DNA from: Epiperipatus broadwayi
Lineage: Eukaryota; Onychophora; Udeonychophora; Euonychophora; Peripatidae
Assembly (NCBI GenBank): GCA_028023455.1
Contig: JAQFVV010006272.1
Coordinates: 3,327,127 to 3,391,126, forward strand
Direction: 5' to 3'
Length of the DNA: 64,000 nucleotides
This document shows, piece by piece, positions 1 to 12,892 of the stretch (its first letter is position 1; each line of letters starts with the position of its first letter). The translations under genes and the position numbers were made by a program. The notes under the pieces were generated by a model. The model worked only from the letters and a program-made list of their open reading frames with translations. It ran no database searches and was not told the origin of the DNA.

Positions 1-420
1 TATCTGGAAAACCTGCTGGAGGGTACATGGTCAAAGTCTCAGTGTTATTCCTGCTCTAGTCAGCTGCTTTTCCCCTTGATAAGCTGCTTTTGGGCAGTGT
101 CGATCTGGCTCATTACTTATTACTTCTTAGTTTTTTCCCAAGTTGGCTTTCCAATATTGTGCAGGTAGACTGATTGTGGTCTCTTCCCATTTGGACTGCT
201 AATTGGGAGGCAGAGGTATCTGGAATGGTCTTGACATGGCTTGGCTGTGGGTTGATAATTTATTGCTTGGTGAACTTGGGACTTGGACCTCGCTGCCTGT
301 TTTGGTGGTTGACACAATGCTGGACTTTGCCATCTATTCATCTGAAGCATTTGAGTCTTCGCATTGGGGCCCCAGGAGTGGTATCATTGGGTGATGGTTA
401 ACTTCTTGACAATTGGGCCA
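1..420. other. GC-richer segment of unknown nature
   Basis: This stretch is visibly richer in G and C than the following kilobases and has moderately open frames on both strands (about 75 codons each at 174-401 plus and 120-350 minus). I do not recognise a domain in any frame. On the minus strand a conceptual reading through stops is Pro/Gln/Ser-rich. It could be the edge of a degenerate retroelement or an exon cut by the window border. No splice pattern or homology can be argued. Confidence 0.3.
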
Positions 421-1362
421 TGTGGATTCACATACAGATACATATTAATCACATTACAGCAATTTTTATGGATGTAATTATTTTTGAACATATGTACATT
501 TTACCTTGTTACATTGAACACTGTGTAATCCTCAATGGGTAAGGGTACCTGAAAATTTTTGTAATCTTTTATTAATAAAGGTTACCTTTGAAAGTAAATA
601 TGTGAAATACAATTCATATGACAGTGATATTTATAAGCAATGTCAGAATAAAATTTTCTATAGAAAATTATTTTAATATTTTTTTGTCTTCAGTAACATA
701 GTATCAGTAATTTAAGGCAGGATTAATTGTCATGGAGCTTATAAAATTCTTTCCATTTTTATTATTATTTTACATATTTTTCTTTAAAAATTAGAAGTAA
801 AATTTATTTTAAAATAATTTTCTGTTTATAATGCGTGTATACATTTATTTTTAGGCATATATATGTATGTGTGTGTGCGAATGTGTCATAAGCTCAAAAA
901 AATCACAAAGTAACAACAATTCATAAAGTTATTCCCCTTAAAAAATATCTGCATTTGTCTGTAATGGTTCTGCTATTTGTGAGAAGTGGGATAATATTAT
1001 TTCATTGATTCTCTAGAAAATTATATTCACAGTCAGACTGTGTTCTGATTATATGTAAATTTCATAGATTTCAGCCCATAATTTATAGAAGAGATTTGGA
1101 CATCCTTTATAATCAGTATTAATACCACATTTATTCATGGCTAGTTCTGATGAGCAGGGATCCCATCTCATTGCATTTCATATTATGATTGTCAAAATAA
1201 ATATTATATACGTAAACTATTTAACATAACGTAAAAAGGTTACTTACTTATTTAAGTGGTAAAAAATTATGAAAAAAAAAAACTGAGGCCTGTTTAACAA
1301 ATAAAAAATGTTTATTAAAACAATAACTAAAATTCCCTCATCAATTATAACTGCTTGGGACT
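421..1362. other. AT-rich DNA, no gene seen
   Basis: Very AT-rich sequence with an AATAAA-like tract near 572 and a short TG/TA run near 860-880. I see no coding frame or repeat that I can name. Confidence 0.5.
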
Positions 1363-2830
1363 AAGCCGCCATATTGAATTTTTTTAAATACTGACCTGAG
1401 ACACAATTTTTACAATAACTTCAGTTTTAATTATGTTAGAGTAAAAACAATTACATTGCTAGAAGCTAGAAAAACTAAGAAAAACAATAAGCATAAGATA
1501 AATAGTGATAACTATATAAAAAATAAGGAAAAAAGAAATTTTCACATCTGAAATAATTATTATTTATTGTTTGTTCATAATTTGGAAATTAACATTAACT
1601 AAAATTCAAATTACATTTCCAGTGATAATTTCTTTGTATTTCTCACAAAATTATCTTTCTAAACATGCATAACATGTCTTACCTGATATAAGCCATAGCT
1701 TCACAATGTCCAAAAGAAGTTGGTTATGAATGTTTCATTTTTATCTTGTATCCCAACAGTTCCAAATGTCAAGGCATCTACAAAGAAAAAAAATCATCCT
1801 AATAAAAAATACAAAAGAAATCATCATAGCAATTGGCTTCTTGTCTATCCAAAACTAGAAATTGTAGGCTACTGTCTATATCACTGATAAAATGGGTTTC
1901 ATCTCTTTATTTTATATTTTTTGTATACATCAGTGATGTTTATATTCTTTATGGACACCAGTGATGTTTATATTCTTTATGCACAGATATGATGCTATCT
2001 TGTTATATTTATTGTATAACATAGATATAATTTATTTGCATATAGTCCATTTGTTAGCTATAGACTTGAAAATAATGTTATGAAACATATAGCCAAACCA
2101 GAGTGACTCCAAAGCATGAACAAGAATAAACAAAACATAAACAAGAATCAGAAGTTGATTATATGTCTGCCTACGCAATATTTTTATACATTTGATTATT
2201 AGTTTTATAACTCATTACTTGTAAACACAAACATATTATATAAGCATATTTATAAATAATAAATAATAAATTCTTAAACTTTTTGGAAATTATTATTTTA
2301 TAAAATAAGTTGATTAGAACTTTAGAAAATTATGGTCGATATGAATTCTATATGAGCATACATAAATATATAACTACAAACTAACACACACTAATTACAA
2401 ACTAAAATTAATAAAAAAGATAATTTTTTCAAAAAATAAAAAAAAAAATTTAATATTATTAAAAAAATTAAAATTTTATACTTACAAGTCATTACGTTGA
2501 AGCTCTAATTATAAGCCTTGTTCGTGAATAACACCAGAGAAATTTTCACTTGCAGGCCATAAACCATTTTTTGTCTTTTATCGCTTCATGATAATTAGAA
2601 AAATTATCAAAAAAAAAAAAATTAAATACTGTGGCCGATTAAAACTACTGCCAAAAATCCAAATTTCAACCAATTTTTTTGATGTAGAAATCATTGGAAA
2701 GCTATCAAATGCCCATATTTTGGTCGATGTCATGCTTATACTTTTTACATCAGTAAAGAAAGAAAACAACACATCATCCAATGAGCACTCAAAGAGCACC
2801 CATGGTGCTCACAGCACATAAGTAGATAAA
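1363..2830 (+). repeat. Left arm of large foldback element
   Basis: Intact copy of the inverted arm. Small ORFs at 2578-2821 lie in it on both strands, but their mirror images in the right arm do not conserve a frame, so I treat them as non-coding. The outer end contains CCGCCATATT, which resembles a YY1-type site. That resemblance is a sequence observation only. Confidence 0.75.
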
Positions 2831-3997
2831 ATTCATTGTAGACATTTTGACCTGGAATTTGATTAATATATTCAATATTAACATTTTAATAATAACAAAA
2901 TAAATTTAATACAATTATTACAATTATTTGAATTCAAAATATAATTATAACATAAATATAAAGACCGACAAGTATTTAAATGTTCTTGCCAAATTCTTTG
3001 TGGTTTCTTTTGTGATCATAGCTTTTAAATCTTTTTATTGAGGTCAATGTTTTTCAGGATTTTTTTCCATCTTTTTGTCTATTTAAATTCATATTTTATG
3101 CATTTATCTGTAGATTTAGATTTTTTTCTGAGATCTTTTTTAGTTCATCTTACACACTATATACATAACTTCAAATCTGAATTCTTCTGGTGTATATGTA
3201 TGCATGTGATACTTTTCTCAATAATAAATCATTTTAGTTGAATGGATGTTCAGCTACAATAATTAAAAAGAGTTAACCCTCCTCAACAATGAAAGGTAAG
3301 GTTAAATCACACACTTTAGATTCACTGGAACTCCTCTCTACATAATTACTTAAGACTACATCATGTCCAGACATACAAAAACACATACAAGGAAAAGTTA
3401 GAAATGCATTTCCAATGAGTTTATGCATTACCTGATATTCTTCATTTTACAGTGTAGGTGAAATCAGTAGCCTGTTTAGAATATGATCGCAAAGATAGAA
3501 CTTTGACTTTTTCTAGTGCTTAACTTTTTTCCGCTTCATGTGCTCATTTAATGATGTGTTATTTTCTTTATTTACTGATGTAAAAAGTATAAGCATAACA
3601 TCAATAAAAATATGTCCATTTTGTAGCTCAATGTCTTAGCTTTCAAATGATCTTTACCTCAAAAAAATCGGCTGAAATTTGGATTTTTGGCAACAGTTTT
3701 AATCTACCACAGTATTTAATTTTTTTGTTTTTTTATTATAATTTTTGTACTTATCATGAAGCAATAAAAGACAAAAAATGATTTACAGGCTGCAAGTAAA
3801 AATTTCTCCAGTGTTATTCACAAACAAGGCCTACAATAGAGCTTCAATGTAATTTCTCGTAAGTAAATTTTTAATTTTTTTTTTTTAATTTTTAAAAAAA
3901 ATTTTTAATTTTAGTTTGTAATTAGTGTGTGCTAATTTGTAGTTATATATGCTCATATAGAATTCATATCTATCAAAAACTTAGTGTGTGTTTGTAA

Positions 3998-6154
3998 TGT
4001 AACGGGCACATATGTACATCACATTGTTTTTTTATTATTAAACATGAAAAAAATAAAAGTATGCAAATAAAACTTTTGTTTTTTAAGAATTGAAAATTAA
4101 AATTTTATACTAAACTCATATATATATATATATAAAATTGCACAGATGAAAAAAAAATTATTAAAATAAAACTTTATTAAAAATAGAAAAGGTATTTTAA
4201 AAACAAAAACTCAAAAAGATTTAGAGATAAAAATATATCTTTAAGTTTGGAAAACACATTAATTAATCAGAAAATGGAAATGATTGTTTTAATTAGTTAA
4301 ATATAAACTAGCCCTTGGGTATTTAAAATGTATAAGCAAAGGTCAGATAGGAGAGAAAAACAATAGAATCGGACCTCAGCGAAAGGACCATCACATCGAT
4401 GACGTAATGTCAATTGAATCCTTAAAATTAATATAAAAGGAAAAGTTTAGAAATTATTAGTTGGTTCTTATGAGAGGACAGATATGTGTTAGTGTGGAGT
4501 TGGAGGTGAAGGGATTGAAAGACGCACTTTCAATTCCTTCAGTTGATAAAAAAAATGAAACATCATTTTCTACATTGAGGACCAGCTAAAATAAAAAAAC
4601 CTTCGAATGAATAAATAAAATGGCTTACAGAATACCAACCTCTTTAGGACAGTGTGGGAATTCACATTAAAATGGCAAGCAATGGATAAAGCTGGACGTT
4701 TTTAAAAATCATAAGAACTTTATATTCATTTGAAATCAATAAGAACTTTAAATTCTAAACCTTTTAGTAAATAATACAAATAGAATCCTATCTGACCAAT
4801 GTAAATTAATATTAATAATGTTATTTGATATATTTTTTTTATTTAAAATCATTTCCATTTTTTTTTTGGTTCTTTTAAGTTTTATTTATGATTTTTGTTT
4901 TTCGCTAATTTAATATTATATAAATGTTAAACTTAAGTCAGGCGTGAATGGCTATATAGATTTGTAAAGTTATATTAGGGGAGGGTAATCTTAGGTTATT
5001 TGTTTCGTAGTTAAATTAGGTCAATGGATCGGATATATTGGTGTAATTAGTAGATGTAGTACAAGATTCACTACGGGCAGAATCGCTTTATATGCCGCAC
5101 ACTTCCGTTTTGGCCTATGGAATGCGATTTGTAAGTTGGCAAAATGACCGTAGTCCTTTCCTATGGAGTTTTTTTTGCTCTTCTTGTCAGATAGATGTAG
5201 TATTCCTATCTGACGAGAGGCAATTTCTTATCTTAACCTTTTGTGCTGCTGTATTTCGTATTACATTGAATGCATCGATATATCAAATGAATTGACATTG
5301 GTTTGACTGAGAACTTTTGGCCTAAGGTTATATAAGGATAGAATATTTTCTTTCAAATGCAAATCTATGTAGTCTATTCATACTCAACACTCTAAATAAA
5401 AATGCATTAAATTTAAGTTGGGTATAGACGCTTGCATGGGTTCATTACCAGTTAATTATGTTTTTGGTTTTCATATTTGATGAAAATGGATAGACATTCG
5501 GTAAATAATGATACCTTATGGTGAGTATCTAAGATGTATTTATGTTGGATGTCTTTTAAGTATTTGGTGACTTGCGGCATCTTATGATGAATGCCATTGG
5601 GTTTCTTATAAATTCCCCTCTGCATTTCCATCAATGACTTTATATTTTGATAGTTTATGTTTATTTTGAAATGTTTTTGACCGTGTAATCTATGTAACCG
5701 ATCTATACTCAACATTAAAAACACATTTTATAAATCCACCTGTGTGAACTTATAAAATTTAAAATGTAAACTTATAAAAATTAAAATGTAAAATCAAATT
5801 CTAAAATCAAGTTAAAATTATAAAGTAAAAATAATGTTAAATGTTAAAGTAAACATGCTAAAATAATAATGTTAAATTTTATATATATATGTGCGTAAAT
5901 AAATGTTTGTATGTTAATTACTGGCAGTGGCTTGTTTTATTCTTTTTTATATATTCTTAGATAAGAATTTTTTTATAAAATATAAATCTCTGTTATTCCA
6001 CTAAGCTAGTGACAATGGGCTAATGACCGGAATCAACCAATATAATTTTTTTTTAAACTTACATATCTGCCTACTATATAACTTTTTCTAGGTTCAAATG
6101 CCTAGATGGCACCCTTGTAGTGCAGATTACATTAGTCTCATATTCTCCAGATCA
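3998..6154 (+). mobile_element. Solo-LTR-like repeat, copy 1
   Basis: A 2.16-kb block starts TGTAACGGGCAC and ends ATCA. It shares its full length with two other copies in the window (9976-11940 and 26720-28636, both inverted relative to this one). A TGTxxC start, a CA end, one internal TATA box and no coding capacity fit a long terminal repeat left alone after LTR-LTR recombination. No polypurine tract or primer-binding site flanks it, and the ends run into AT-rich DNA, so I cannot show a 4-6 bp target duplication. Short ORFs such as 5092-5295 are not conserved between copies. Confidence 0.6.
4400..4440 (+). promoter_or_regulatory. CRE-like site and TATA box in LTR-like copy 1
   Basis: TGACGTAA at 4400-4407 is followed by TATAAAAGG at 4432-4440. 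The other two copies keep a GACGT core and a TATAAAA motif at the same relative place and in the same order, which supports a real RNA polymerase II core promoter in the family. Confidence 0.55.
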
Positions 6155-7148
6155 TTATAATAGTTATATATTTATTTATGTTCATATATAATTTATATTT
6201 ATCATAATTTTCTAATGTTCTACCTACACTTTTTGAAAATCATTAATTATGTTTATATATTATGGTTTACAAGTACTAAGTTATAAAACTAAATAATCAA
6301 ATGTATACAAACATAGCATACACAAACATATAATCAAATTCTGATTTTTGTTTATGTTTTTGTTTATTCTTGTTCATGCTTTGGTTTTACTATATGTTTC
6401 ATAACATTATTTTCAAATCTATAGCTGATAAATGGACTATATGCAAATAAATTATATCTATGTGGTTCAATAAATATAACAAGATAGCATCATTTCTGTG
6501 CATAAAGAATATAAATGTCACTTGTGTGCATAAATAATATAAACATCACTGGTGTCCATAAAGAATATAAACATCACTGATGTACACAAAAAATATAAAA
6601 TGAAGAGATGAAACTCATTTTATCAGTGATATAGACAGTAGCCTACAATTTCTAGTTTTAGATAGACAAGAAGCCAATTTCTATGATGATTTCTTTTGTA
6701 TCTTTTATTAGGATGAATCTTTTTCTTTATAGATGCCTTTGACATTTAGAACATTTGGGGTACAAGATAAAAATGAAGAAGTCATATCCTACTTTTTTTG
6801 GAGATTGTAAAGTTGTAGATTATCTCAGGTAAGACATGTTATACATGTTTAGAAAGATAATTTTGTGAGGAATATAAAGAAATTATCACTGAAGATGTAT
6901 TTTGAATTTTAGTTAATGTTAATTTCCAAATTATAAACAAACAATAAAATAATAATTATTTCAGATGTGAAAATTTCTTTTTCCTTATTTTTTATATAAT
7001 TATCACTATTTATTTTATGTTTATTGTTTTCCTTAATTTTTCTAGTTTCTAGCAATGTAATTGTTTTTGCTCTAACATAATTAAAACTGAAGTTATTGTG
7101 AAAATTGTGTCTCAGGCCAGTATTTTAAAAAATTTAATATGGCGGCTT
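6155..7148 (-). repeat. Outer part of right arm of large foldback element
   Basis: Reverse complement of about 1363-2340, with small indels and point differences (for example the doubled TTATATTCTTTATG-type units seen at 1935-1982 and again at 6490-6580). The inner part of the same arm is at 3510-3997. The two parts are separated by the LTR-like repeat. Confidence 0.75.
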
Positions 7149-8929
7149 GAAGCTGAAGTAGGTAAGGTTCATCAACCAATGATTACAATATATATATATA
7201 TATATATCAGACAGTCTGTAAATAAGAATGAGAGAAAAGAGACAACATATTTAATGATATTCTTATAAGAAAACCTATCTATTATCTAAAGTGCATCTAC
7301 TCTTACTTAATCTTATCTTTTTTTGTTAGTTTAATATATATATAAACTACATAATCAGATTATGCTTTTATCAATAATTCCCTTTTACAAAATTTTGCTT
7401 AATATAAGATTAACTTAATCCAGAGAAAATATAAATAAACATTCCTTCATTTCTTTTCAAATGGTTGTACAATATAAAATGAGAACCAACAAAACAAAAA
7501 TTTAATTAAACTTTTTTTGATTCTATTGAAAACTAATTTCTCTCTTTTTTTATTATCGGATTATCTTAATCTAGAGTATATTCCAACCATTATTTTCAAA
7601 TAACTTCAATATTTAATTAAATTCTTTTATTCTTTAGAAATTAAAAGAATGAATTTTAACTACTGTTACTTAATTTAAAAATTAAAAAAATAAAAGCAAT
7701 CCTTTATTTTTTATATTTAATTTTTTTGATTTTTCCTTTAATTTTAAATTTTTTTTTTTTTAAAATTTTAATGTTTTTTTAATCTAATCTAATTCTATTT
7801 AGCCAACATTCTTTTTTTTATTTTATTTATGTAGCTCGCACTACAATGAAGGATACATTTGCCCCCTATCAGGCCAGATAATCTATTCAAAATTTTGATA
7901 TTGATCAATTTTATTTCAGTAATAATAAACTTAATAATAAACTTTACAGTTAGTATTTCTTTATATATAACTTTAGCAAATCAGTTGAAGTTTTAGTAGT
8001 GGAAGCATCAAGTTCAAAATCACTTAATAACAATACTCATGAGATTCAATATTAAATATTTTTAATTTTCCAAGGGAAGTGGAAACTACATTGTGAAACA
8101 AATAGTACATATTACAGTTATTAACCGGAGACTCTAGATTTGAATAGCTTTTTGAAGACATCTAGAAGAGTCTACAAATTATGTTTTGTTTTATGATTAT
8201 TATTTTTATTATTATTACTATTATTTTAATTTTTGTCCTAGATAAATAAAACTTACTTTTTTTGAAACTAGAAAAAAAGATGGAAACAAAGGTGTAAAAA
8301 GCTCATGCAAAGACTATGTTCATTTTCATTAATATTAAGCTGAAACTGGATGTTTATAATTTAAAAATTTGTGCCCGCATTATGCAGGTGTATGAGAGTG
8401 TAAAAATGAAGAGAATAGCTCATAGTTTAGCAAAGGCTCCTTTATATATATACACACACATATAGCTGCATGAAAAATACTACATACATATAAAAATTTC
8501 CAACCCAATAAGTTAAATATTCTTTACCTTAAATATTTAAATGATACATGTAAAGAAACAGTACTTATTTATTAGACCTGCTGTGAAATATCACATATGT
8601 AATAGTCTGGTGATAACATTTTAACCTTACAATCTTATAAAATAATATCTGCACAGGATCTTCTGACAAACCATATCCATCACTTTTGGTGAATGATAAA
8701 TAACTTTATTTAGTTCAAAACAGTGATTTATAACTTTATTGAGTGGAAATAAACATGTACTTATGTTTTGAAGCAAGATCAAATTATTTTCAAAAATGAT
8801 GAGAACTAACCATGTTTTGTACAAAATGGCAAACAATAACTTTATTTACTAGAAATAAATGAACATGTTTTTATGTTTTTGGGGATGAATGATGTTGCAA
8901 GTAACTGAACTTTTAGCAATGTACATTTA
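7149..8929. other. AT-rich DNA, no gene seen
   Basis: Long homopolymer A/T tracts (7680-7800), a TA microsatellite near 7190-7207, and no coding frame or named repeat. Confidence 0.5.
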
Positions 8930-9640
8930 TTCCAATAAAAAAAAGCAAAAGATTGGTTTTTTACAAGCACTATGGTAGACTGAGATTAGGTGAATGTAGT
9001 GGATAGATAAGCTGGTTCATGCTATTTTAATTAAAATTTGCTTCATATTCATGGCTTTCGTGCTGTTATATTGTTATGGTGGAGCCAACATTTTCTACTC
9101 AGCTACAACTTATGACATTTCTGTCTCATCATGGGGTGCAATTTTGAAAGAACAATGCTGTTTGCATCAAAAAAAAAGAAATTAGCATTGTCCTGACATT
9201 GAACTTCACTGCTCTTCTGAGATGTGGAGAATTTGAAGTTTTCCATTCTCTTGACTGCTGCTTCATCTCAACTCATAAATATAGCACCAGCTTTCATCAC
9301 CAATAATAATCTTTGAAAAAAGTCAGCATCAATTTTCAAGTGCACTTTTAATTCATGATATGCATCCACTCACAATTTCTTTTGATCAGCTGTGAGCATA
9401 TAAAGCACACATTTTGCTGTGACTCTTTTTATTTATAATTAATTACTTAAATTTTCTTGGCAGGAACTTCAGAATATAATAGATAAATCAACAAGTTTTT
9501 CAATTGTTCTGCAATGATCTTCCAAAATCATTCACAAATTTTGGTGTTGTTTTTATTCATTTGGCAGATCAAAAGTTGCCTTGAATAATGCTTGTTTGTT
9601 ATTTAGAATTTGATAATACTAAAGTGTGAAAACCATTTGT
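8930..9640 (-). pseudogene. Mariner-type transposase relic
   Basis: Read on the minus strand through many stops and frameshifts, this region keeps the order of mariner (Tc1/mariner superfamily, DD34D) transposase landmarks. First comes a segment like the helix-turn-helix to catalytic linker, then IIIGDESWC near 9310 (family consensus ITGDESW, with the first catalytic Asp), then a Trp-Lys-x-Ser/Pro-Pro patch near 9230, a LAPP-QYNS remnant of the HHDNAPAH block with the second Asp near 9080, and a SPNLS remnant of YSPDLAP near 8985. The family acts by cut-and-paste at TA dinucleotides. This copy cannot encode an active enzyme. I could not find its terminal inverted repeats. Confidence 0.7.
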
Positions 9641-9975
9641 AAATTTGTTTTTTCCAGGACAGCCTTCTTGTAAGCTTTTTCAAGCATTATGACCACTTCC
9701 TCTGCTATTTTTTCTAACAGAAATAGAATTTTGCAGCTGCACATTGTTCAAACTTTTAACCATAATAAAAATTGACAAATAAACAAAATGCACTTTATAA
9801 AAATATGTGCTACATAGACCACAATTTTACCCAGTGATTTCATTTCACAGATTGATGCAGAAGAGTCCTTGCAAAAGATATCCAGTAACAGAAGTGTGTA
9901 CAACAGTAGAGCAACTAGAGAATGATTCTGGTTACTTTTGGGTATCCCTAACACACACACATATATATATTATAA

Positions 9976-11940
9976 TGGTCAGGGTGAATGTGGAATCTTA
10001 CTGTATCTGCTGAACAGGGCATCACCAGGCTATTTAAACCTGAAAAATTTATAAAATAGGCAGATACGTAAGTTAAGATCCCACTTTATTTTATATTTTA
10101 TTATGACTGTCAGCCCAAGTCACTAGCTTGCAGAGCAGCAGAGATAATTTTTAATATTAAAAAAAAAATAAGATACTACCAGTACACACACAAACATTTA
10201 TTTAACATATATAAAATTTAGCATTATTATTTTAGTATGTTTACTTTAATTTTTTTTTTATTATAAAACATTAAAACTTTACTTTAGATTTTAATTTACA
10301 ATATAACTTTTGTTTTAGACGTTGGCACAGATGAGTTTAATATTTTATTAGAGTGTCAAGTATGGATAGACTACATAGATTGCATTTGAAAAGAAAATAT
10401 TCTACCCCTTATTTAACCCTAGGCCAAAAGTTTGCAGTCAAACCAACACCAATCCATATAATATATCTATGTATTCAATGCAGCATGAATATGACAGCAC
10501 AATACCATACTGTCAGGAATGCACATCTGAACAGCAGGGTTAACAAGAAGAAATTGTTTCTTGTCCAGTACAGGAATGTTACATCTGCCTGGTGAGAAGA
10601 ACAATAAAAAAAACTCCATAGGAAAGGATTGCGGTTTTTTTTGCCATTTTACTATCCCATTCCATAGGCTAATGGCGTGACCCAAGGAGCAGGGAATACC
10701 ATCTGTCTCTGACAGTCAATAAGAAATAGGCTTATTTTGACCAAGTACAGCATATGATGTGATCCTTCACGTAGCTGATCTTCATACTACATTTAGTAAT
10801 TACACCAATATATCCAATCGATTAACCCACTTTAACTACAAAACAAGTAACCCAAGATTAACCCTCTCATAATTAAACTAATATAATTTTACAGATCTAT
10901 GCAGCCATTCACAAATGACTTAAATTTATTAAAAGTTAGTTTAACAAAAAAAATCATAATAACTTAAAAGAACAGAAAAAATAAATTAATGGAAATGATT
11001 TTTTTTTAAAAAATAATACATTCAATAAAATTAATTTTTTATACCTAATTTAGTTGGTCAGATAGGATTTTATTTCTATTAAATACAGAAAAGGTTTTGG
11101 AATTAAAGTTCTTACTGTTTTGAAAATGTTCATTAATTATATAGTTCTTACTGTTTTAAAAAGTCCATAGTTTCTAATTGCTTGTAATTTGGAAGGTGTT
11201 AATTCCCAAGAAGTCCTGAGAAGATCAGTATGCAATTAGCCATTGGTCCTTTATTGTAGCTGGTATTTTATTGTTGGACCCAGATGTCCTATAGTCTGCA
11301 ATATGGGAAAACGATTGGTTATTTCCATTTCACTTTAAAAAAACTGAAGGGATTGAAGATTGCGTCTTTTCAATCCCTTCTCCTTCAACTCTCTCCACAC
11401 TAACACATATAGCACCTCTTCTTTCACATCACATCTCTTCCCTTTTTTCTTTCTTAACTTTTCCTTTTATAGTAAACTTTCCGATCGAGTGGACACTACG
11501 TCATGATGATGATGATCCTTTTGTTGAAGTCCCTTTCCTGAGAGATTTCTTTTATTGGCTATTAGTTTCTATTGTTTTTCTCTGCTATCTGACATTCACT
11601 TATAAATTTTGCGATCCCCAAGGGCTAGTTCACTTTTAACTAATTGAAAATAATTATTTCCATTTTACACAATAGCTTTAATTAAATTTGTACATTCTTT
11701 TTAATGATACATTTTTATCTTTAAATCTTTTTAAGTTTTTGTTGACAATTTAGTTTTAAAACTTTTTCTTTTTTTAAATAAACTTTTCTTTTAATAATTT
11801 TTCATCTGTGTGATTTTATATATATAAAGTTTAGATGACTTTCAATTTTTAATTCTTAAAAAAAGTTTTTATTTGCGAACTTTTATTTTTAATGTCTAAT
11901 TTTTAAAATAAATAATGTAATGGCATGTGTGCCTGCTACA
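9976..11940 (-). mobile_element. Solo-LTR-like repeat, copy 2
   Basis: On the minus strand it starts TGTAGCAGGCACAC (at 11940) and ends CCTGACCA (at 9976), matching copy 1 over its whole length. The TATAAAAGG box is at 11463-11471 (minus) with TGACGTAG upstream. Both borders abut TA microsatellites, so a target duplication cannot be read. ORFs at 10353-10685 lie inside and are not conserved in the sister copies. Confidence 0.6.
11463..11471 (-). promoter_or_regulatory. TATA box of LTR-like copy 2
   Basis: TATAAAAGG on the minus strand, at the position equivalent to 4432-4440 in copy 1. It is preceded by the conserved GACGT element near 11500. Confidence 0.5.
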
Positions 11941-11958
11941 ATATATATATATATATAT

Positions 11959-12345
11959 TGTGACAAATCCTATCGCTCAATCAGTTTAAATAAATTAAAA
12001 TACATGTTTTTTTTTAATCTGTTAACAAAGCGATATTTAGTTAGATTATTACGGGAAAAACATTTGTATATTTTAAATAGATGGTTCAAATGCGAATCAC
12101 TTTAAATAGATTAAAGTACATTTGTTTTGCATATATATATCACTCGGATCATTTTAAATAGGGAAAATGCAATAGGACAAGAATAGGTATTCTGAGGTTT
12201 TTGTTGGTTGATGGGGGAGGTTTCAAGAATTAAATAAATAGGGAAGCTATAGTAGAGGCTAACAATAAGGCAGTGTATGATCTTGGGGTCGGGGAACAGA
12301 GTCCGAGATGTCCAACCAAAAATAGAAAACCCAAAGAAATAAATG
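11959..12345 (+). other. Segment between TA repeat and 5' LTR fragment
   Basis: It begins TGTGACA directly after a TA run, as the 3' LTR at 14374 does, but the following 380 bases do not match the 3' LTR. It may be a diverged or recombined U3 of the 5' LTR, or unrelated DNA that happens to start alike. A minus-strand 89-codon ORF at 12111-12380 is not recognisable. Confidence 0.3.
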
Positions 12346-12892
12346 GTTTTAGTATTTAACTTATATAATGGAAATTTCAAAAGAAATGTCGGGGTAAAAG
12401 AAGCTGCATCAGATTCAAACCCCTAATCCCAACCTGCTGCAGCTGTCTCAACTAATAAAACCATGATGCCTCGCAACAACACATAATTCCAGTGTGGAAT
12501 CAAATGAACCTCGTCGGCCAATGGACATGAAGATCTCAAATCATTACCTTGAATTGCCTAATTTACCTGTGGAACAGAACTCTCTAATAAATAGATAAAT
12601 CTACATTTGCTACTTCCTGGGAAGAGTCAGGGAAATAACTGTAATTAATGATTTTATTTTTCTTTGTGAAAAGAAAATTCTCATGTTTTTACTTACTCTA
12701 ATAAGTGGAGGTGATGTATGAACTAATTATTAAGGTTTCCTTAAAGCCTCGTTCCATTGTGGACATGATAAAGTAATCAATGTCAGAAGTCATGTGATAC
12801 AAACTTTTTTGGAGTATCGACTTTCACTACTTGAGTTGCATAAGAGAGGTTTATTATGGAAAGAATGACATATGTGTGTGATTTAAAATGAC
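12346..12892 (+). repeat. Ty3/gypsy 5' LTR fragment
   Basis: About 547 bp, nearly identical to the 3' part of the LTR at 14831-15389 (shared start GTTTTAGTATTTAAC, shared end ATTTAAAATGAC). It lacks the first 457 bp of the other LTR. The internal region begins directly at its end with RNase H codons, so the primer-binding site, gag, protease and reverse transcriptase are missing. Confidence 0.8.

Larger units (their letters stand above)
1363..7148. mobile_element. Large foldback (long-TIR) element, right arm interrupted
   Basis: The left arm (1363 to about 2830) is the reverse complement of the right arm, which runs from about 3510 to 3997 and resumes at 6155-7148. Each arm is about 1.48 kb once the LTR-like insertion (3998-6154) is removed. 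Matching landmarks include AAGCCGCCATATT at 1363 against its complement ending at 7148, the ATAAAATGGGTTTCATCTCT region at 1888 against 6600-6630, and the block at 2640-2790 against 3530-3700. The 680-bp centre is AT-rich without a transposase. This is typical of a non-autonomous foldback DNA transposon. No clear target duplication is visible at the ends, so the exact borders are uncertain. Confidence 0.8.

Noticed and set aside
5092-5295. 67-codon ORF in LTR-like copy 1
   Set aside because: The frame is not conserved in the other two copies of the repeat.
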